This document shows positions 46,894-57,887 of a stretch of 64,000 nucleotides of DNA, in pieces. Position 1 is the first letter of the stretch. Each line of letters starts with the position of its first letter. Source of the stretch: an uncultured Enterobacterales bacterium (lineage in GTDB: Bacteria; Pseudomonadota; Gammaproteobacteria; Enterobacterales; CALYQQ01); NCBI GenBank assembly GCA_945288535.1, contig CALYQQ010000004.1, forward strand, positions 93,726-157,725, in the 5' to 3' direction. The translations under genes and the position numbers were made by a program. A model generated the notes under the pieces. It was given only the letters and a program-made list of their open reading frames with translations. It ran no database searches and was not told the origin of the DNA.

Positions 46894-47082
46894 ATTTATA
46901 TTAATAAATAAGCATGGTATCATGAAGCATAGGTTAATGGCTAATAAGTAGCATAGGGTAAAATATACTATACCTTAGTTATTCGCTAACTGTATCTCAT
47001 ACCTTAAATAGAGATATGTTAACACTAAATTTTTCAATAGTACGTTGTTAGCTATATACTTTTGACATAATGAATTACATCT

Positions 47083-47685
47083 ATGACAAATTATAAAAAA
47101 ATTAATTTATTTTTGCTAATATGTTGGTTATTGGTTCCGTTTGTTCAAGCTGAGCCCGCCCTTCCTAATAAGGTGCCTTATTTAGCTGCTGAAGCTTCAA
47201 CATTTAATCTTACTTTACAGCAGTTAATTCGTGGATACAACTTATCTCATTTATCCCCTGAATTACCTCCATTTAAACAAATATACTCGCCAAAATTTAC
47301 TAAAGATAATCTTTATTATGTCAGTATTGTGAATCATGACTTTTATATTTCTTTAGTTTTAGAGAGTGCTAGTCAAAAAATTAAAACATTTCAAATGACT
47401 TATTTGCCTGGTTTAACCATAAAGGAACAATGTGATAGAGATAAGATAATAGAGGCAATTGATAAAGAGTCTTTAAACTATATGTCTTTTTTAGTGCATT
47501 GGTTAAACCCTGAGCTTGCAGCTAATGAAAGCTTAAGCAAAGTTACCACCTTATTATGTAATGGTAAGGGCTTACCTTTTTATCATGAAATAGATAAAAA
47601 TCTACGCTATGTTGTAGCTGATCATGGAGAAAAAGGTATAACATTGGCTATTGAGCCGGTTAATATAAAAAAATCAGATAAATAG
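47083..47685 (+). CDS. yiiQ: YiiQ family periplasmic protein (DUF1454)
   Basis: 200 residues with a signal peptide (cleavage near residue 24, after VQAEPA-like sequence). The conserved C-terminal part LRYVVADHGEKGITLAIEP matches E. coli YiiQ. Function unknown. It lies between fpr and tpiA as in E. coli, but yiiR, which lies between fpr and yiiQ there, is missing. Confidence 0.9.
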   Translation: MTNYKKINLFLLICWLLVPFVQAEPALPNKVPYLAAEASTFNLTLQQLIRGYNLSHLSPELPPFKQIYSPKFTKDNLYYVSIVNHDFYISLVLESASQKIKTFQMTYLPGLTIKEQCDRDKIIEAIDKESLNYMSFLVHWLNPELAANESLSKVTTLLCNGKGLPFYHEIDKNLRYVVADHGEKGITLAIEPVNIKKSDK

Positions 47686-47769
47686 TTTTGCTTGATTGAC
47701 GCTATAAATTAATTAATAAGCTAATCAGATAAACTATTAATCGTTATTTAGAGAATTGGAGGAAATAAT

Positions 47770-48537
47770 ATGCGACGTCCGTTAGTTATGGGTAATTGGA
47801 AGTTGAATGGCAGTAAAAATATGGTAAATGAGCTAATTGCTAATTTACGTAATGAATTAAGCCCCGTTTATGGTTGTGATATCGCTATTGCACCACCCGT
47901 CATGTATTTAGATTTAGCTAAACATAATTTATCTGGTAGCTGTATTGCGTTAGGTGCACAAAATGTCGATTTGAATCTCTCTGGTGCATATACGGGTGAT
48001 ATTTCTGCAGCTATGTTAAAAGATATTGGTACACGTTATGTCATTATTGGACATTCAGAGCGTCGTACTTATCATAAAGAAAGCGATGAATTTATTGCCA
48101 AAAAATTTGCAGTACTGAAAGAAAAAGGTTTGATCCCGGTATTATGTATTGGCGAAAGCGAAGCAGAAAACGAAGCAGGTCAAACAGAAGCCGTTTGTGC
48201 AAAACAATTAGATGCAGTATTAGATACGCTAGGTGCATCAGCCTTTGAAAATGCGGTTATTGCTTATGAACCTATTTGGGCAATTGGCACGGGTAAATCA
48301 GCAACACCAGCACAGGCACAAGCCGTTCATAAATTTATTCGTGATCATATTGCTAAAAAAGATGCAGATGTTGCTAAGAAAGTGATCATCCAATATGGTG
48401 GTTCTGTAAATGCGTCAAATGCAGCAGAATTATTTACACAACCTGATATTGATGGTGCTTTAGTAGGTGGTGCATCTCTTAAAGCAGATGCTTTTGCTGT
48501 TATTGTAAAAGCCGCGGCTGAAGCAAAACGAGTATAA
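47770..48537 (+). CDS. tpiA: Triosephosphate isomerase
   Basis: 255 residues (E. coli 255). TIM barrel interconverting dihydroxyacetone phosphate and glyceraldehyde 3-phosphate. Catalytic residues: Lys in GNWKLNG, His in IGHSERR, Glu in [14 protein letters not shown] (loop 6 follows), and the phosphate-binding YGGSVN. Strong GGAGGAAA ribosome site. Confidence 0.98.
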   Translation: MRRPLVMGNWKLNGSKNMVNELIANLRNELSPVYGCDIAIAPPVMYLDLAKHNLSGSCIALGAQNVDLNLSGAYTGDISAAMLKDIGTRYVIIGHSERRTYHKESDEFIAKKFAVLKEKGLIPVLCIGESEAENEAGQTEAVCAKQLDAVLDTLGASAFENAVIAYEPIWAIGTGKSATPAQAQAVHKFIRDHIAKKDADVAKKVIIQYGGSVNASNAAELFTQPDIDGALVGGASLKADAFAVIVKAAAEAKRV

Positions 48538-48565
48538 ATACTATTTTTTTGATTGCTTTTTAAAT

Positions 48566-48598
48566 AAAAAACACTCTAGCTCATTTTAGAGTGTTTTT
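48566..48598. terminator. Rho-independent terminator after tpiA
   Basis: AAAAACACTCTA (48566-48577) pairs perfectly with TAGAGTGTTTTT (48587-48598). It serves tpiA on the plus strand and can also act from the other side. Confidence 0.9.
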
Positions 48599-48823
48599 AT
48601 TGCTTTTAATAGAATACATGAATTATAGTTGAATATAATATATAGCCACTAAAGCTTAGCACAAAGTTATACTTCTATTGCTTATTATTTCATTCAAATC
48701 CATTATGAAGTAGGAAAGAATCTTATTAATAAAATAAGGTTTGATTATTTTATTAAAAGATAGCAGCGAGCTTATTTTTCCTTTATATGGTTAATCTAAT
48801 TAACGTAGTTCTCGATACCTAGA

Positions 48824-49732
48824 TTACTTTTCTGTAAATTGTTTCTTTAATAAATCAAGTAGATTATCTTTTTTTCCCCAAATCGTATTTAGCCATAATT
48901 GAAACTGTCTTTTATAAATTTTATCATTGAAATAATCTCCACGCATCTGTTCAGTAATGGGAAGCGTTTCAACTCTAATGATAACTCTTCCCATTCTTCC
49001 ACATAAAATGTCCAAAAAAGGTGTCACCGTGTTATCGGGATAATATAAGGTGACATTTAATAATTTATCAAACTGCTTGCCTAGCATATTTAACGTAATA
49101 GCAATTCCTGCTGTTTTTGGCGCTAGAAGATGTTTATATGGCGAGTGTGTTTTCAAGCGTTTTTCGTCTGTAAAACGAGAACCTTCAACAAAATTAACAA
49201 TTGTTGTTGGAATTGAACGAAACTTTTCACAAGACTTACGCGTAGTCTCGATGTCTTGATCTTTTAAATGTGGATTTTTAAGTAAGAATGTGCGTGAATG
49301 GCGTCTCATAAAAGGCATATCTAGTCCCCAACAAGCTAGACCAAGAAAAGGCACCCAGAGTAATTGATATTTAAGGAAAAATTTATTCATGGGAATTGTG
49401 TTACGCAATATAGCACATAACATTACAACATCAGCCCAACTTTGATGATTACTGATTAATAAATACCAATTATTTTTATTTAAGCCTGATAAACCATCGA
49501 TGTTCCATGATATATGCTTATTAGTGACTTTTAATATAAGTATTAACGAAGTACACCAACACCACATCATACTATTGCACAAATGGCTACATAATCTTGA
49601 GAAAATAGGGATAGGAATAAGCAACTTAATTAAAGCAGTAATAGTAATGAATAATGACCATATCGCTGTAGCTAGAATAGCTAAAGTAGAAGTAAACAGA
49701 AATGTAATCACGGTTAGTAGTTTTGACATCAT
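48824..49732 (-). CDS. yihG: Membrane acyltransferase YihG (PlsC superfamily)
   Basis: 302 residues. Two hydrophobic segments near the N-terminus (about 5-45), then the lysophosphatidic acid acyltransferase-type motifs: NHQSWADVV (HX4D catalytic pair, near residue 94), FMRRHSR (near residue 140) and FVEGSRFT (near residue 178). YihG in E. coli is a second PlsC-like enzyme thought to acylate lysophospholipids with particular acyl chains. It sits on the polA side as in E. coli, but two secretion genes have come between. Two adjacent ATG codons (49732, 49729) are equivalent starts. Confidence 0.9.
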   Translation of the reverse strand: MMSKLLTVITFLFTSTLAILATAIWSLFITITALIKLLIPIPIFSRLCSHLCNSMMWCWCTSLILILKVTNKHISWNIDGLSGLNKNNWYLLISNHQSWADVVMLCAILRNTIPMNKFFLKYQLLWVPFLGLACWGLDMPFMRRHSRTFLLKNPHLKDQDIETTRKSCEKFRSIPTTIVNFVEGSRFTDEKRLKTHSPYKHLLAPKTAGIAITLNMLGKQFDKLLNVTLYYPDNTVTPFLDILCGRMGRVIIRVETLPITEQMRGDYFNDKIYKRQFQLWLNTIWGKKDNLLDLLKKQFTEK

Positions 49733-50785
49733 TTTATTAATTATCGCTTTCTGTGTTAATTAAAGTTGTAACTATTACTTTGACAATCAATTTTTGTCGA
49801 TATCTTAGCAAGGTGTTTTTATAACGAGAATTTGCTTATTACTCAACCAATAGGATTGTTGTAAAACCATCGATAACGTTAACTAATAATACTGGATATG
49901 TAAATATTTGTTAGCTATAAGTTAACACTTTATTATAAATTAAGTTGATCTTTTTCATCTGACGTTATGTGTGGTCGTTTTTTTGAACGATATTAAACAA
50001 AAAGTGATAACTATATCATTCTTAAAATAATGTTGATTGAGTGTTACCGGTGACTAATTTTATACCATTAGTTAACCAAAAATAGTGTAAAAAACATACA
50101 TAATTTGATCGCAAACATACTTATTTAAACTGTTAGCATGTATGACTATTTATGTGAAAATAACAAGGGTATTATGTTGTGTTTTATCTTTTTGTTATAA
50201 TTTTAATTTAATAATAAATAAAGTAATAATAGAATGAGTTAAATAACAACTAAATAATAGATAAATCAGTTTATTAATACTCATGAGAATAATAATAAAG
50301 TTACTAAAGAGTTACTAATCATTAATAGATGGTGTTATAAAGAAAGTAAATATTCAATTAATTAGCTAAAGGATTGGTGTTTATTTTAGTAATTATTGAT
50401 ATCTATAAAGTAGGACTAATTTATTATTTGTTTATATATCAAGAAAAATCGGTATAACTAATTAATTTTTATATAAAATCAAATTATTAAGTAAAGTGTT
50501 ATTATTTTGCGCTGTAAAATAACTCGTTTTTGGTAAAATACATAGCATAAATATCTATTTGAAATTTGAATATATTTATTGTGAGCGTTATAATTAGCTT
50601 TACTATATTTAACACAATATCATCGTTCAATATTGATTGAGTAAAACAGATATTCTGTTACTTATTAATAGTCTTATTCATAATAATATTTAATACATAG
50701 CAAAATAGATATTTTATAAAATAAATTATCAAATTTACTCATCTGCAAATAGCTAGATAAAGCTATAAAAGGATATGACTTTACG
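49733..50785. other. 1050-base AT-rich intergenic region before hlyB
   Basis: The longest gene-free stretch in the window. It lies between divergent yihG and hlyB and contains no recognisable gene, RNA, toxin fragment or repeat. It may be the eroded site of an insertion that brought in the hlyBD pair. AAAAGGA stands about 12 bases before the hlyB ATG. Confidence 0.45.
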
Positions 50786-52963
50786 ATGGATGACGTTATT
50801 TCCCAATTTAAAAAAAAGCCAGCACAAAAGCCCATAGAACCATTAGATAATAATAAAATAATTGATACTGGATTGATTTCTTTGTTAATGATGGCGCGTT
50901 TTCATAATATTGCAGCTTCTCCAGAACAATTAGTACATGAGTTTGTCGTCTCAGGAGAACGGTTTGATAAACCACAAATATTACTCGCGGCTAAAAAAAT
51001 TGGTCTAAAAGCTAAATTAATTAAAACACGGTGTGAAAGGCTTGTTTTTTCTCCTTTACCGGCTATAGCGGTAGATAAAAATGGTCATTTTTTTATTATT
51101 GCAAAAATTGATAAACAACAGGTGCTTATTCATGACCCACTTAATCAACGTCCTCAGATTAAATCATTTTCAGAAATAGAAGAACGTTGGTCAGGTGAAT
51201 TGATTTTAATTCGTTCTCAAGCATCATTAGCAAGCGAATTAGGGAAATTTGATTTCACATGGTTTATTCCAGCCATTGTTAAATACCGCAAATTATTATC
51301 GGAAGTTTTAATTGCATCGTTTGTGTTGCAAATTTTTGCTTTATTAACACCTCTGTTTTTTCAGGTTGTAATGGATAAAGTATTAGTTCATCGTGGATTA
51401 ACTACCCTTGACGTAATAGCTATAGGTTTGTTGGCTGTTATGTTGTTTGAAAGTGTGTTATCAGGATTACGTAATTATATTTTTGCCCATACAGCAAGTC
51501 GAATAGACGTTGAACTTGGAGCGAAACTGTTTAGACATCTTATTAGTTTACCATTAGCTTATTTTAATGCTCGTCGAGTAGGTGATTCAGTTGCACGCGT
51601 TAGGGAACTTGAGAACATTCGTAGTTTTCTTACTGGAAATGCGATTACATTACTACTGGATATATTATTTTCTATTGTTTTTATTGCAGTTATGTTTTTT
51701 TATAGTGGCTGGCTAACATTAATCGTGTTATTTTCATTGCCTCTCTACTTTGCCATTTCAATGTTTATTACACCTATTTTACGAGCCCGACTTCAAGAGA
51801 GTTTTGCTCGAGGTGCTGAAAATCAGGCCTTTCTAGTTGAAACCATTAACGGTATTGATACGCTTAAAGCAATGGCTGTCGAACCACAAATAACCCGTAA
51901 ATGGGATAATCAATTAGCAGCCTATGTTTCTGCTGGATTTAAAACACAAACACTATCAACTATTGCTAATGAAGCTGTTGGCTTTATTAGTAAAACTGTC
52001 ACAGTCGCTACTTTATGGGTTGGTGCGCGCTTAGTTATCGAGGGGCATTTAAGTGTCGGTCAATTAGTTGCATTTAATATGTTAGCTAGTCGGGTATCAC
52101 AACCGATTATTCGTCTTGCTCAGTTATGGACCAATTTTCAGCAGACAGGTGTTTCTGTCCAGCGTTTAGGTGATATTTTAAATGCGAAAACTGAATTGTC
52201 CCAAAATAATCGTACATCATTACCTAAAATTAGTGGTCATATAGAGTTTGATCAAGTCCGCTTTCGCTATCGTCCTGATGGTTCAGAAATCTTAAGGGGA
52301 ATAAATTTGGTTGTACAACCTGGTGAAGTTATCGGGATTGTAGGCCGTTCTGGATCAGGAAAAAGTACTTTAACACGCTTACTTCAACGATTATATACGC
52401 CAGAAATGGGGCGCGTTTTGGTCGATGGTATGGATTTAGCATTAGCCGATGTTTCGTCTTTACGTCGGCAAATAGGTGTTGTATTACAGGAAAATATGTT
52501 ATTTAACAATACTATCAGAGAAAATATTGCGTTATCAGATCCTGGTATTCCACTAGAAACAGTGATCCAAGCTGCAAACATGGCAGGTGCTCATGAGTTT
52601 ATATTAGAGCTCACAGAAGGATATGATACAGTGGTTGGTGAACATGGTTCATCTCTATCAGGGGGGCAGCGTCAACGTATTGCAATAGCTCGAGCTTTAA
52701 TTGGTAATCCGCGTATATTAATTTTTGATGAAGCAACAAGTGCATTAGATTATGAATCAGAACGGATTATTCAGCAAAATATGAAACAGATTTGTAAGGG
52801 TAGAACAGTATTAATTATTGCACATCGTTTATCAGCTGTACGGGATGCTGATAAAATTGTTGTAATGGATAGAGGCCAAATCGTTGAAATAGGAACCCAT
52901 AAAGAACTTCTTTCTAATCCTGATGGGCAATATAGTTATTTGAATAGGATACAACAAGGATGA
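50786..52963 (+). CDS. hlyB: Type I secretion ATPase/permease, HlyB-like
   Basis: 725 residues, HlyB-like along its whole length (E. coli HlyB 707). An N-terminal C39-like domain (about 25-150) lacks the catalytic cysteine, as in RTX exporters where it binds the substrate instead of cutting it. The membrane domain runs about 165-440 (FDFTWFIPAIVKYRKLL, HRGLTTLDVIAIG, RRVGDSVARVRELENIR). The ATPase has Walker A GRSGSGKST near residue 520, signature LSGGQRQRIAIARAL near 625, and Walker B ILIFDEATSALD. Exports proteins with C-terminal signals. Its stop overlaps the hlyD start by 4 bases. No RTX toxin or HlyC acyltransferase gene is adjacent. Confidence 0.93.
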   Translation: MDDVISQFKKKPAQKPIEPLDNNKIIDTGLISLLMMARFHNIAASPEQLVHEFVVSGERFDKPQILLAAKKIGLKAKLIKTRCERLVFSPLPAIAVDKNGHFFIIAKIDKQQVLIHDPLNQRPQIKSFSEIEERWSGELILIRSQASLASELGKFDFTWFIPAIVKYRKLLSEVLIASFVLQIFALLTPLFFQVVMDKVLVHRGLTTLDVIAIGLLAVMLFESVLSGLRNYIFAHTASRIDVELGAKLFRHLISLPLAYFNARRVGDSVARVRELENIRSFLTGNAITLLLDILFSIVFIAVMFFYSGWLTLIVLFSLPLYFAISMFITPILRARLQESFARGAENQAFLVETINGIDTLKAMAVEPQITRKWDNQLAAYVSAGFKTQTLSTIANEAVGFISKTVTVATLWVGARLVIEGHLSVGQLVAFNMLASRVSQPIIRLAQLWTNFQQTGVSVQRLGDILNAKTELSQNNRTSLPKISGHIEFDQVRFRYRPDGSEILRGINLVVQPGEVIGIVGRSGSGKSTLTRLLQRLYTPEMGRVLVDGMDLALADVSSLRRQIGVVLQENMLFNNTIRENIALSDPGIPLETVIQAANMAGAHEFILELTEGYDTVVGEHGSSLSGGQRQRIAIARALIGNPRILIFDEATSALDYESERIIQQNMKQICKGRTVLIIAHRLSAVRDADKIVVMDRGQIVEIGTHKELLSNPDGQYSYLNRIQQG

Positions 52964-54426
52964 ATAAGTTGTTACCAGAGAAAAGTATTCAACCTGAAGA
53001 AGAACCAGAAGTTGGTGCTGTTAGGGCACTCATTAACCGTTATAAGAATGTTTGGACTGCATCATGGAAACATCGTGATGAAATGGAACCACCTAAGCGT
53101 CATCCTGATGAAATAATGTTTCTTCCTGCGGCTTTATCGCTTCAGGAAAAACCTCTCCATCCAGCGCCCCATTATATTGTACGTGGCATTATAATTTTTA
53201 TTTTATTGGCCTTTATTTGGTCCTATATTGGCAAAATTGATGTAGTTGCTACCGCAACAGGAAAAATTGTACCTAGCGGTAAATCTAAAATTATTCAAGC
53301 CAGTGATGTTTCTGTGATCAAAAAGATTTATGTGGAAGAAGGCCAAGCTGTTAAAAAAGGCGATTTATTAATTGCGCTGGATAATAAAATTACACAGGCA
53401 GAAGTCGATCGATTAAGTAATGATCTTGATATGGCTAAAATAAGTTTAGCACGAGCAGATGCTATGATCGATGCTATAACCAATAAGAAAAAACCTGTTC
53501 TTAGCGAAATAAATATTCAGGAAAAACATCATGGTAGCTGGCTTGATGCAAAAGAATGGTTAAATGGCCAATATCTTGAGTTAGAAACAACATTAGCACA
53601 AGCTGACGCTATTATTGAACAACGTGATGCTGCAATAAAATCAACACGTTCATCCATTGCTCGATTAAAAAAATCGTTACCTATCACTCGTCAACTAGCA
53701 TCCGATTATGAAAGTTTGGTTGATTATGGTTATGTTGCTAAACATGCCTGGCTTGAAAAAGAACAAACCAAACTTGCACAAGAACGCGAATTAGCAATTT
53801 TAGAAGCGCAAGTTAATGAATATGTGGCCGCGAAGAAACAGGCACAATCTAATCGTAAAAATATTATTGCTCAAATGCTTCGCAGTATGCATGAATTAAA
53901 AAATCAGTCAGCGCAGGTAGTAAAAACAAATGAAGAAGAACTAAAAAAAGCGGATAAACGAAATCAGCTGATGGCTATTACTTCTCCGGTAGATGGTACT
54001 GTTCAACAATTAATGATGAATACAGTTGGTGGGGTGACTAAGGAAGCACAAGTACTAATGCTAATTGTTCCTAAAGATGCGCCTATTGAAGTGGAAGCAA
54101 AACTAGAGAATAAAGATATTGGTTTTGTAAAAGTTGGACAAGAGGTTGAAGTAAAAATTGAAACGTTCAATTTTACCAAATATGGTGTCGTGCGCGGCAA
54201 AATTTTAACAATTTCTCATGATGCTATAGAAGATGAGAGATTAGGTTCGGTTTATAATGCACGTATTTTACTTAATGATAAATCAATTAATATTGGGAAT
54301 AATACAATCCCACTTTCACCTGGAATGTCGGTTCGTGCAGAAATAAAAACGGATAAACGTAGAATTATTGAATACTTCTTAAGCCCATTAAAACAATATG
54401 TTAATGAAAGTCTTGGGGAACGTTAA
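52960..54426 (+). CDS. hlyD: Type I secretion membrane fusion protein, HlyD-like
   Basis: 488 residues (E. coli HlyD 478). A cytoplasmic N-terminus (about 1-75), one membrane helix (about 76-95), a lipoyl half-motif (VIKKIYVEEGQAVKKGDLLIALD), long coiled coils (about 145-325), the second lipoyl half (ITSPVDGTVQQLMMNTVGG), and a C-terminal barrel with IPLSPGMSVRAEIKTDKR, close to HlyD. It joins HlyB to an outer-membrane TolC-type channel. Translationally coupled to hlyB through ATGA. Confidence 0.94.
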   Translation: MNKLLPEKSIQPEEEPEVGAVRALINRYKNVWTASWKHRDEMEPPKRHPDEIMFLPAALSLQEKPLHPAPHYIVRGIIIFILLAFIWSYIGKIDVVATATGKIVPSGKSKIIQASDVSVIKKIYVEEGQAVKKGDLLIALDNKITQAEVDRLSNDLDMAKISLARADAMIDAITNKKKPVLSEINIQEKHHGSWLDAKEWLNGQYLELETTLAQADAIIEQRDAAIKSTRSSIARLKKSLPITRQLASDYESLVDYGYVAKHAWLEKEQTKLAQERELAILEAQVNEYVAAKKQAQSNRKNIIAQMLRSMHELKNQSAQVVKTNEEELKKADKRNQLMAITSPVDGTVQQLMMNTVGGVTKEAQVLMLIVPKDAPIEVEAKLENKDIGFVKVGQEVEVKIETFNFTKYGVVRGKILTISHDAIEDERLGSVYNARILLNDKSINIGNNTIPLSPGMSVRAEIKTDKRRIIEYFLSPLKQYVNESLGER

Positions 54427-54625
54427 TATTTTAATTATTCATTGAAATGAGTAATTTATTACATAAGTATCTTGTCGAAGATCGCAATTTTATTGTTAAG
54501 CCCTACTTTGATTGTCAGAGAACGCGTTACTTTAATATAATTAAAGAAAACTATCGTTATCAGCTACAAGCTGTGACATGCTGATCGATTCAATCAATTT
54601 AATGGTTCAGACTAAAGAACATATT

Positions 54626-57409
54626 ATGACAAATACTGCAAAAAATCCTCTTATTCTCGTTGATGGTTCTTCCTATTTATATCGAGCATTCCATGCATTT
54701 CCCCCATTAACTAACAGTTTAGGGGAACCTACAGGTGCAATATATGGCGTACTCAATATGTTACGTAGCTTATTGAATCAATATAAACCAGAACAAATAG
54801 TTGTTGTTTTTGATGCTAAAGGAAAAACATTTCGTGACGAATTGTTTGCAGAATATAAATCTCATCGCCCACCTATGCCGGACAAATTAAAAAAGCAAAT
54901 AGAGCCACTACATACTATGATTAGAGCTATGGGATTACCATTACTTATGGTAAGTGGTGTTGAAGCTGATGATGTTATAGGAACAATTGCTCGGCAGGCA
55001 TCCGCACAAAAGCGAAATGTTTTAATTAGTACAGGCGATAAGGATATGGCTCAACTTGTTGATGAGCATATTACATTGATTAATACTATGAACAATACTA
55101 CGCTTGATGTCGATGGTGTTTGTCAAAAATATGGTATACCTCCCTTACTAATTATTGATTACCTGGCATTGATGGGTGACTCCTCTGATAACATCCCCGG
55201 CGTACCTGGTGTTGGAGAAACGACCGCATTAGCTTTATTACAGGGACTAGGTGGACTTGATACAATTTATGCGAATTTGGATAAAGTCGCGAATTTAAGT
55301 TTTCGCGGTGCAAAAACGATGGCGGCAAAATTACTTCAACATAAAGATGTTGCTTATCTTTCTTATAAACTAGCGAAAATTAAAACAGATGTGGAGTTAA
55401 TGATCCCAGACGCTGAATATCAAATCCAACCACCTGATAATAATAAACTAGAAGAATTATTTACTCGTTATGAATTTAAACGTTGGTTAGTGGAATTACA
55501 TCACGGTAAAGTCTTGGGCGGAAAAAATGGAAATCACTCTAAAAGAGAGATTGGTAATTCGCACGCCAGTCAGCCAACAGATCCAGTGCTAGTGAACCGA
55601 GATAATTATGAAACAATCCTCGATTGGCAGCATTTTGATGTCTGGTTTAATCGTCTAGAACAAGCCTCTTTATTTGCATTTGATACAGAAACAAACGGTC
55701 TTGATTATATGAGTGCCGAGTTAGTTGGTGTTTCTTTTGCCATTGAAAGTGGTGAAGCAGCCTATTTGCCATTGGCTCACAATTATTTAGGGGCGCCAGA
55801 ACAATTAGACCGTACTCAGGTTCTCGCCAGACTAAAGCCATTATTAGAAGATAATACTAAGAAAAAAGTAGGGCAGAATCTAAAATTCGATCAGAGTATT
55901 TTAGCGCGTTATTCTATTGAATTAAATGGTATAGCCTTTGATACCATGCTCGAATCTTATATCTTAAATAGTGTTGCAGGCCGACATGATATGGATAGTT
56001 TATCTGAGCGTTATCTTGGCCATAAGACTATTCGGTTTGAAGACATTGCTGGTAAAGGTAAAAATCAGCTGACATTTGATCAAATTGATATTGAACAAGC
56101 TGCATCTTATGCAGCAGAAGATGCTGATATAACTTTGCGATTACACAATAAATTATGGGGGGATCTGCAACATATACATTCACTACATCATGTGTTTTCT
56201 AATATTGATATGCCCTTGGTACCGGTCTTATCACAAATAGAGCGGACCGGTGTCTTAATCGATAGCCAGTTACTGCAGGATTATTCAAAAGTACTGACTA
56301 AGCGACTTAATGAACTGGAAAATCAAGCGTACGATTTGGCTGGTGAATCATTTAATCTGTCATCACCAAAACAATTACAAGCAATTTTATTTGATAAATT
56401 AAAACTACCTGTACTAAAGAAAACACCAGGCGGAGCAGCTTCAACAGATGAAGAAACTTTAACCGAGTTAGCTGCTGACTATTCTTTGCCTAAAGTGATC
56501 ATTGAACATCGTGGTTTAGCTAAATTAAAATCAACCTATACTGACAAATTGCCTTTAATGGTTAATCCTCAGTCCGGTCGATTACATACTTCATATCATC
56601 AAGCAATTACTGCCACAGGACGTCTTTCTTCAACAGATCCTAATTTACAAAATATACCGGTAAGAAACGAAGAAGGTCGTCGTATACGTCAAGCTTTTAT
56701 TGCCGCAAAGGGTTTTAAGATTGTTGCGGCAGATTATTCACAAATTGAATTACGCATCATGGCGCATTTATCAGGTGATAAAGGATTGCTAGATGCTTTC
56801 GCTGAAGGAAAAGATATTCATCGAGCAACAGCCGCAGAAGTGTTTGGAACTACATTAGATAATGTAACAAATGAACAACGACGTAGTGCTAAAGCAATTA
56901 ATTTTGGCTTAATTTATGGTATGAGTGCTTTCGGACTTTCACGTCAGCTCTCAATTAGTCGAGCAGATGCACAACGTTACATGGATCTTTATTTTGAACG
57001 CTATCCTGGTGTGAAGACTTATATGGAACAAACTCGTCAATACGCGTCAGAAAAAGGTTATGTTGAAACATTGCAAGGTCGACGACTGTATTTACCTGAA
57101 ATCAAATCGGCTAATACAGCTCGTCGCAAAGGCGCAGAACGTGCAGCAATTAATGCACCAATGCAAGGAACTGCCGCAGATATTATTAAGTTAGCTATGA
57201 TCAATGTTCACCAGTGGATCCAACAGCAACATAAAGATAATATCAGAATGATAATGCAGGTGCATGATGAACTTGTCTTTGAAATTGAAACAACGCGCGT
57301 TGAACAAGCGAGTGAACAGATTCGGCAATTAATGGAAAATTGTACTAAGCTAACTGTCCCATTAAAAGTTGATGTGGGTATTGGAGATAATTGGGATCAA
57401 GCTCATTAA
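54626..57409 (+). CDS. polA: DNA polymerase I
   Basis: 927 residues from the chosen start (E. coli 928). A 5'-nuclease domain ([27 protein letters not shown]), a 3'-5' exonuclease domain ([12 protein letters not shown] with the catalytic Asp/Glu), and a polymerase domain with motifs A ([11 protein letters not shown]), B ([16 protein letters not shown]) and C ([10 protein letters not shown]). Processes Okazaki fragments and fills repair gaps. The frame opens earlier at 54578, but the alignment to E. coli fits Met at 54626. Confidence 0.97.
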   Translation: MTNTAKNPLILVDGSSYLYRAFHAFPPLTNSLGEPTGAIYGVLNMLRSLLNQYKPEQIVVVFDAKGKTFRDELFAEYKSHRPPMPDKLKKQIEPLHTMIRAMGLPLLMVSGVEADDVIGTIARQASAQKRNVLISTGDKDMAQLVDEHITLINTMNNTTLDVDGVCQKYGIPPLLIIDYLALMGDSSDNIPGVPGVGETTALALLQGLGGLDTIYANLDKVANLSFRGAKTMAAKLLQHKDVAYLSYKLAKIKTDVELMIPDAEYQIQPPDNNKLEELFTRYEFKRWLVELHHGKVLGGKNGNHSKREIGNSHASQPTDPVLVNRDNYETILDWQHFDVWFNRLEQASLFAFDTETNGLDYMSAELVGVSFAIESGEAAYLPLAHNYLGAPEQLDRTQVLARLKPLLEDNTKKKVGQNLKFDQSILARYSIELNGIAFDTMLESYILNSVAGRHDMDSLSERYLGHKTIRFEDIAGKGKNQLTFDQIDIEQAASYAAEDADITLRLHNKLWGDLQHIHSLHHVFSNIDMPLVPVLSQIERTGVLIDSQLLQDYSKVLTKRLNELENQAYDLAGESFNLSSPKQLQAILFDKLKLPVLKKTPGGAASTDEETLTELAADYSLPKVIIEHRGLAKLKSTYTDKLPLMVNPQSGRLHTSYHQAITATGRLSSTDPNLQNIPVRNEEGRRIRQAFIAAKGFKIVAADYSQIELRIMAHLSGDKGLLDAFAEGKDIHRATAAEVFGTTLDNVTNEQRRSAKAINFGLIYGMSAFGLSRQLSISRADAQRYMDLYFERYPGVKTYMEQTRQYASEKGYVETLQGRRLYLPEIKSANTARRKGAERAAINAPMQGTAADIIKLAMINVHQWIQQQHKDNIRMIMQVHDELVFEIETTRVEQASEQIRQLMENCTKLTVPLKVDVGIGDNWDQAH

Positions 57410-57454
57410 TGCATTAAAGTACTTTGCTTAGACTTCTTACATTTTGTCTATTAT

Positions 57455-57480
57455 ATGAGACCTTAGCTAATAGGTCTCAT
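57455..57480. terminator. Hairpin after polA
   Basis: ATGAGACC (57455-57462) and GGTCTCAT (57473-57480) form a perfect 8-bp stem with a 10-base loop, 46 bases after the polA stop. No T run follows, so termination is plausible but not certain. Confidence 0.5.
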
Positions 57481-57635
57481 AATCTCATAATGATTATCTT
57501 GTTTATTATACATTGTGTTAATCATAATCACGTCGCTAATATAGCAGATTAGATTGATTTTTATTCAACATATTACCAATAAGTAATATTATCTCTCATT
57601 GTTTTTATAAATGGCTTTATGAAAAGGTGAGAAAA

Positions 57636-57651
57636 TGTGATCTAGATCACA
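57636..57651. promoter_or_regulatory. Perfect palindromic CRP-cAMP binding site
   Basis: TGTGATCTAGATCACA matches the consensus TGTGA-N6-TCACA exactly, and the central six bases are palindromic too. It lies in the polA-spf gap, about 237 bases before the Spot 42 start. In E. coli CRP-cAMP represses spf; that, or activation of an unannotated transcript starting near 57685, are the possible roles. Confidence 0.8.
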
Positions 57652-57852
57652 AAAATTATATAAAGTTAATTTGCATCATGACAGAAGTACAGTTACTCCT
57701 TCATAAGGATTATTCCAATAATCATAATTAATACAAGATAATCATCGGAAAAAATGACAATTGCTATTGAAGTTTGGTTATAAACATTAACATTAATTTA
57801 ATATTTACTCTATTTTTTGATAAGTTAACTTATTTAAAGACAAAAAAATTCT

Positions 57853-57881
57853 TTTACCTGACGATAAATATCCGTTAGAGT
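57853..57881 (+). promoter_or_regulatory. Predicted promoter of Spot 42 RNA
   Basis: TTTACC (57853-57858) and TAGAGT (57876-57881) with exactly 17 bases between them; the proposed first RNA base, the G of GTAGGG at 57888, lies 7 bases beyond. Each hexamer matches 4 of 6 consensus bases. Confidence 0.6.
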
Positions 57882-57887
57882 AAATGC

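Noticed and set aside
50786..51240. Bacteriocin-processing (C39) peptidase domain in HlyB
   Set aside because: The position of the catalytic cysteine is not occupied, so this is the non-cleaving C39-like domain typical of HlyB, not a double-glycine leader peptidase.
57660..57740. Short frame of 17 codons starting near 57679 after the CRP site
   Set aside because: Too short, no ribosome site and no resemblance to a known leader peptide; not supported as a gene.
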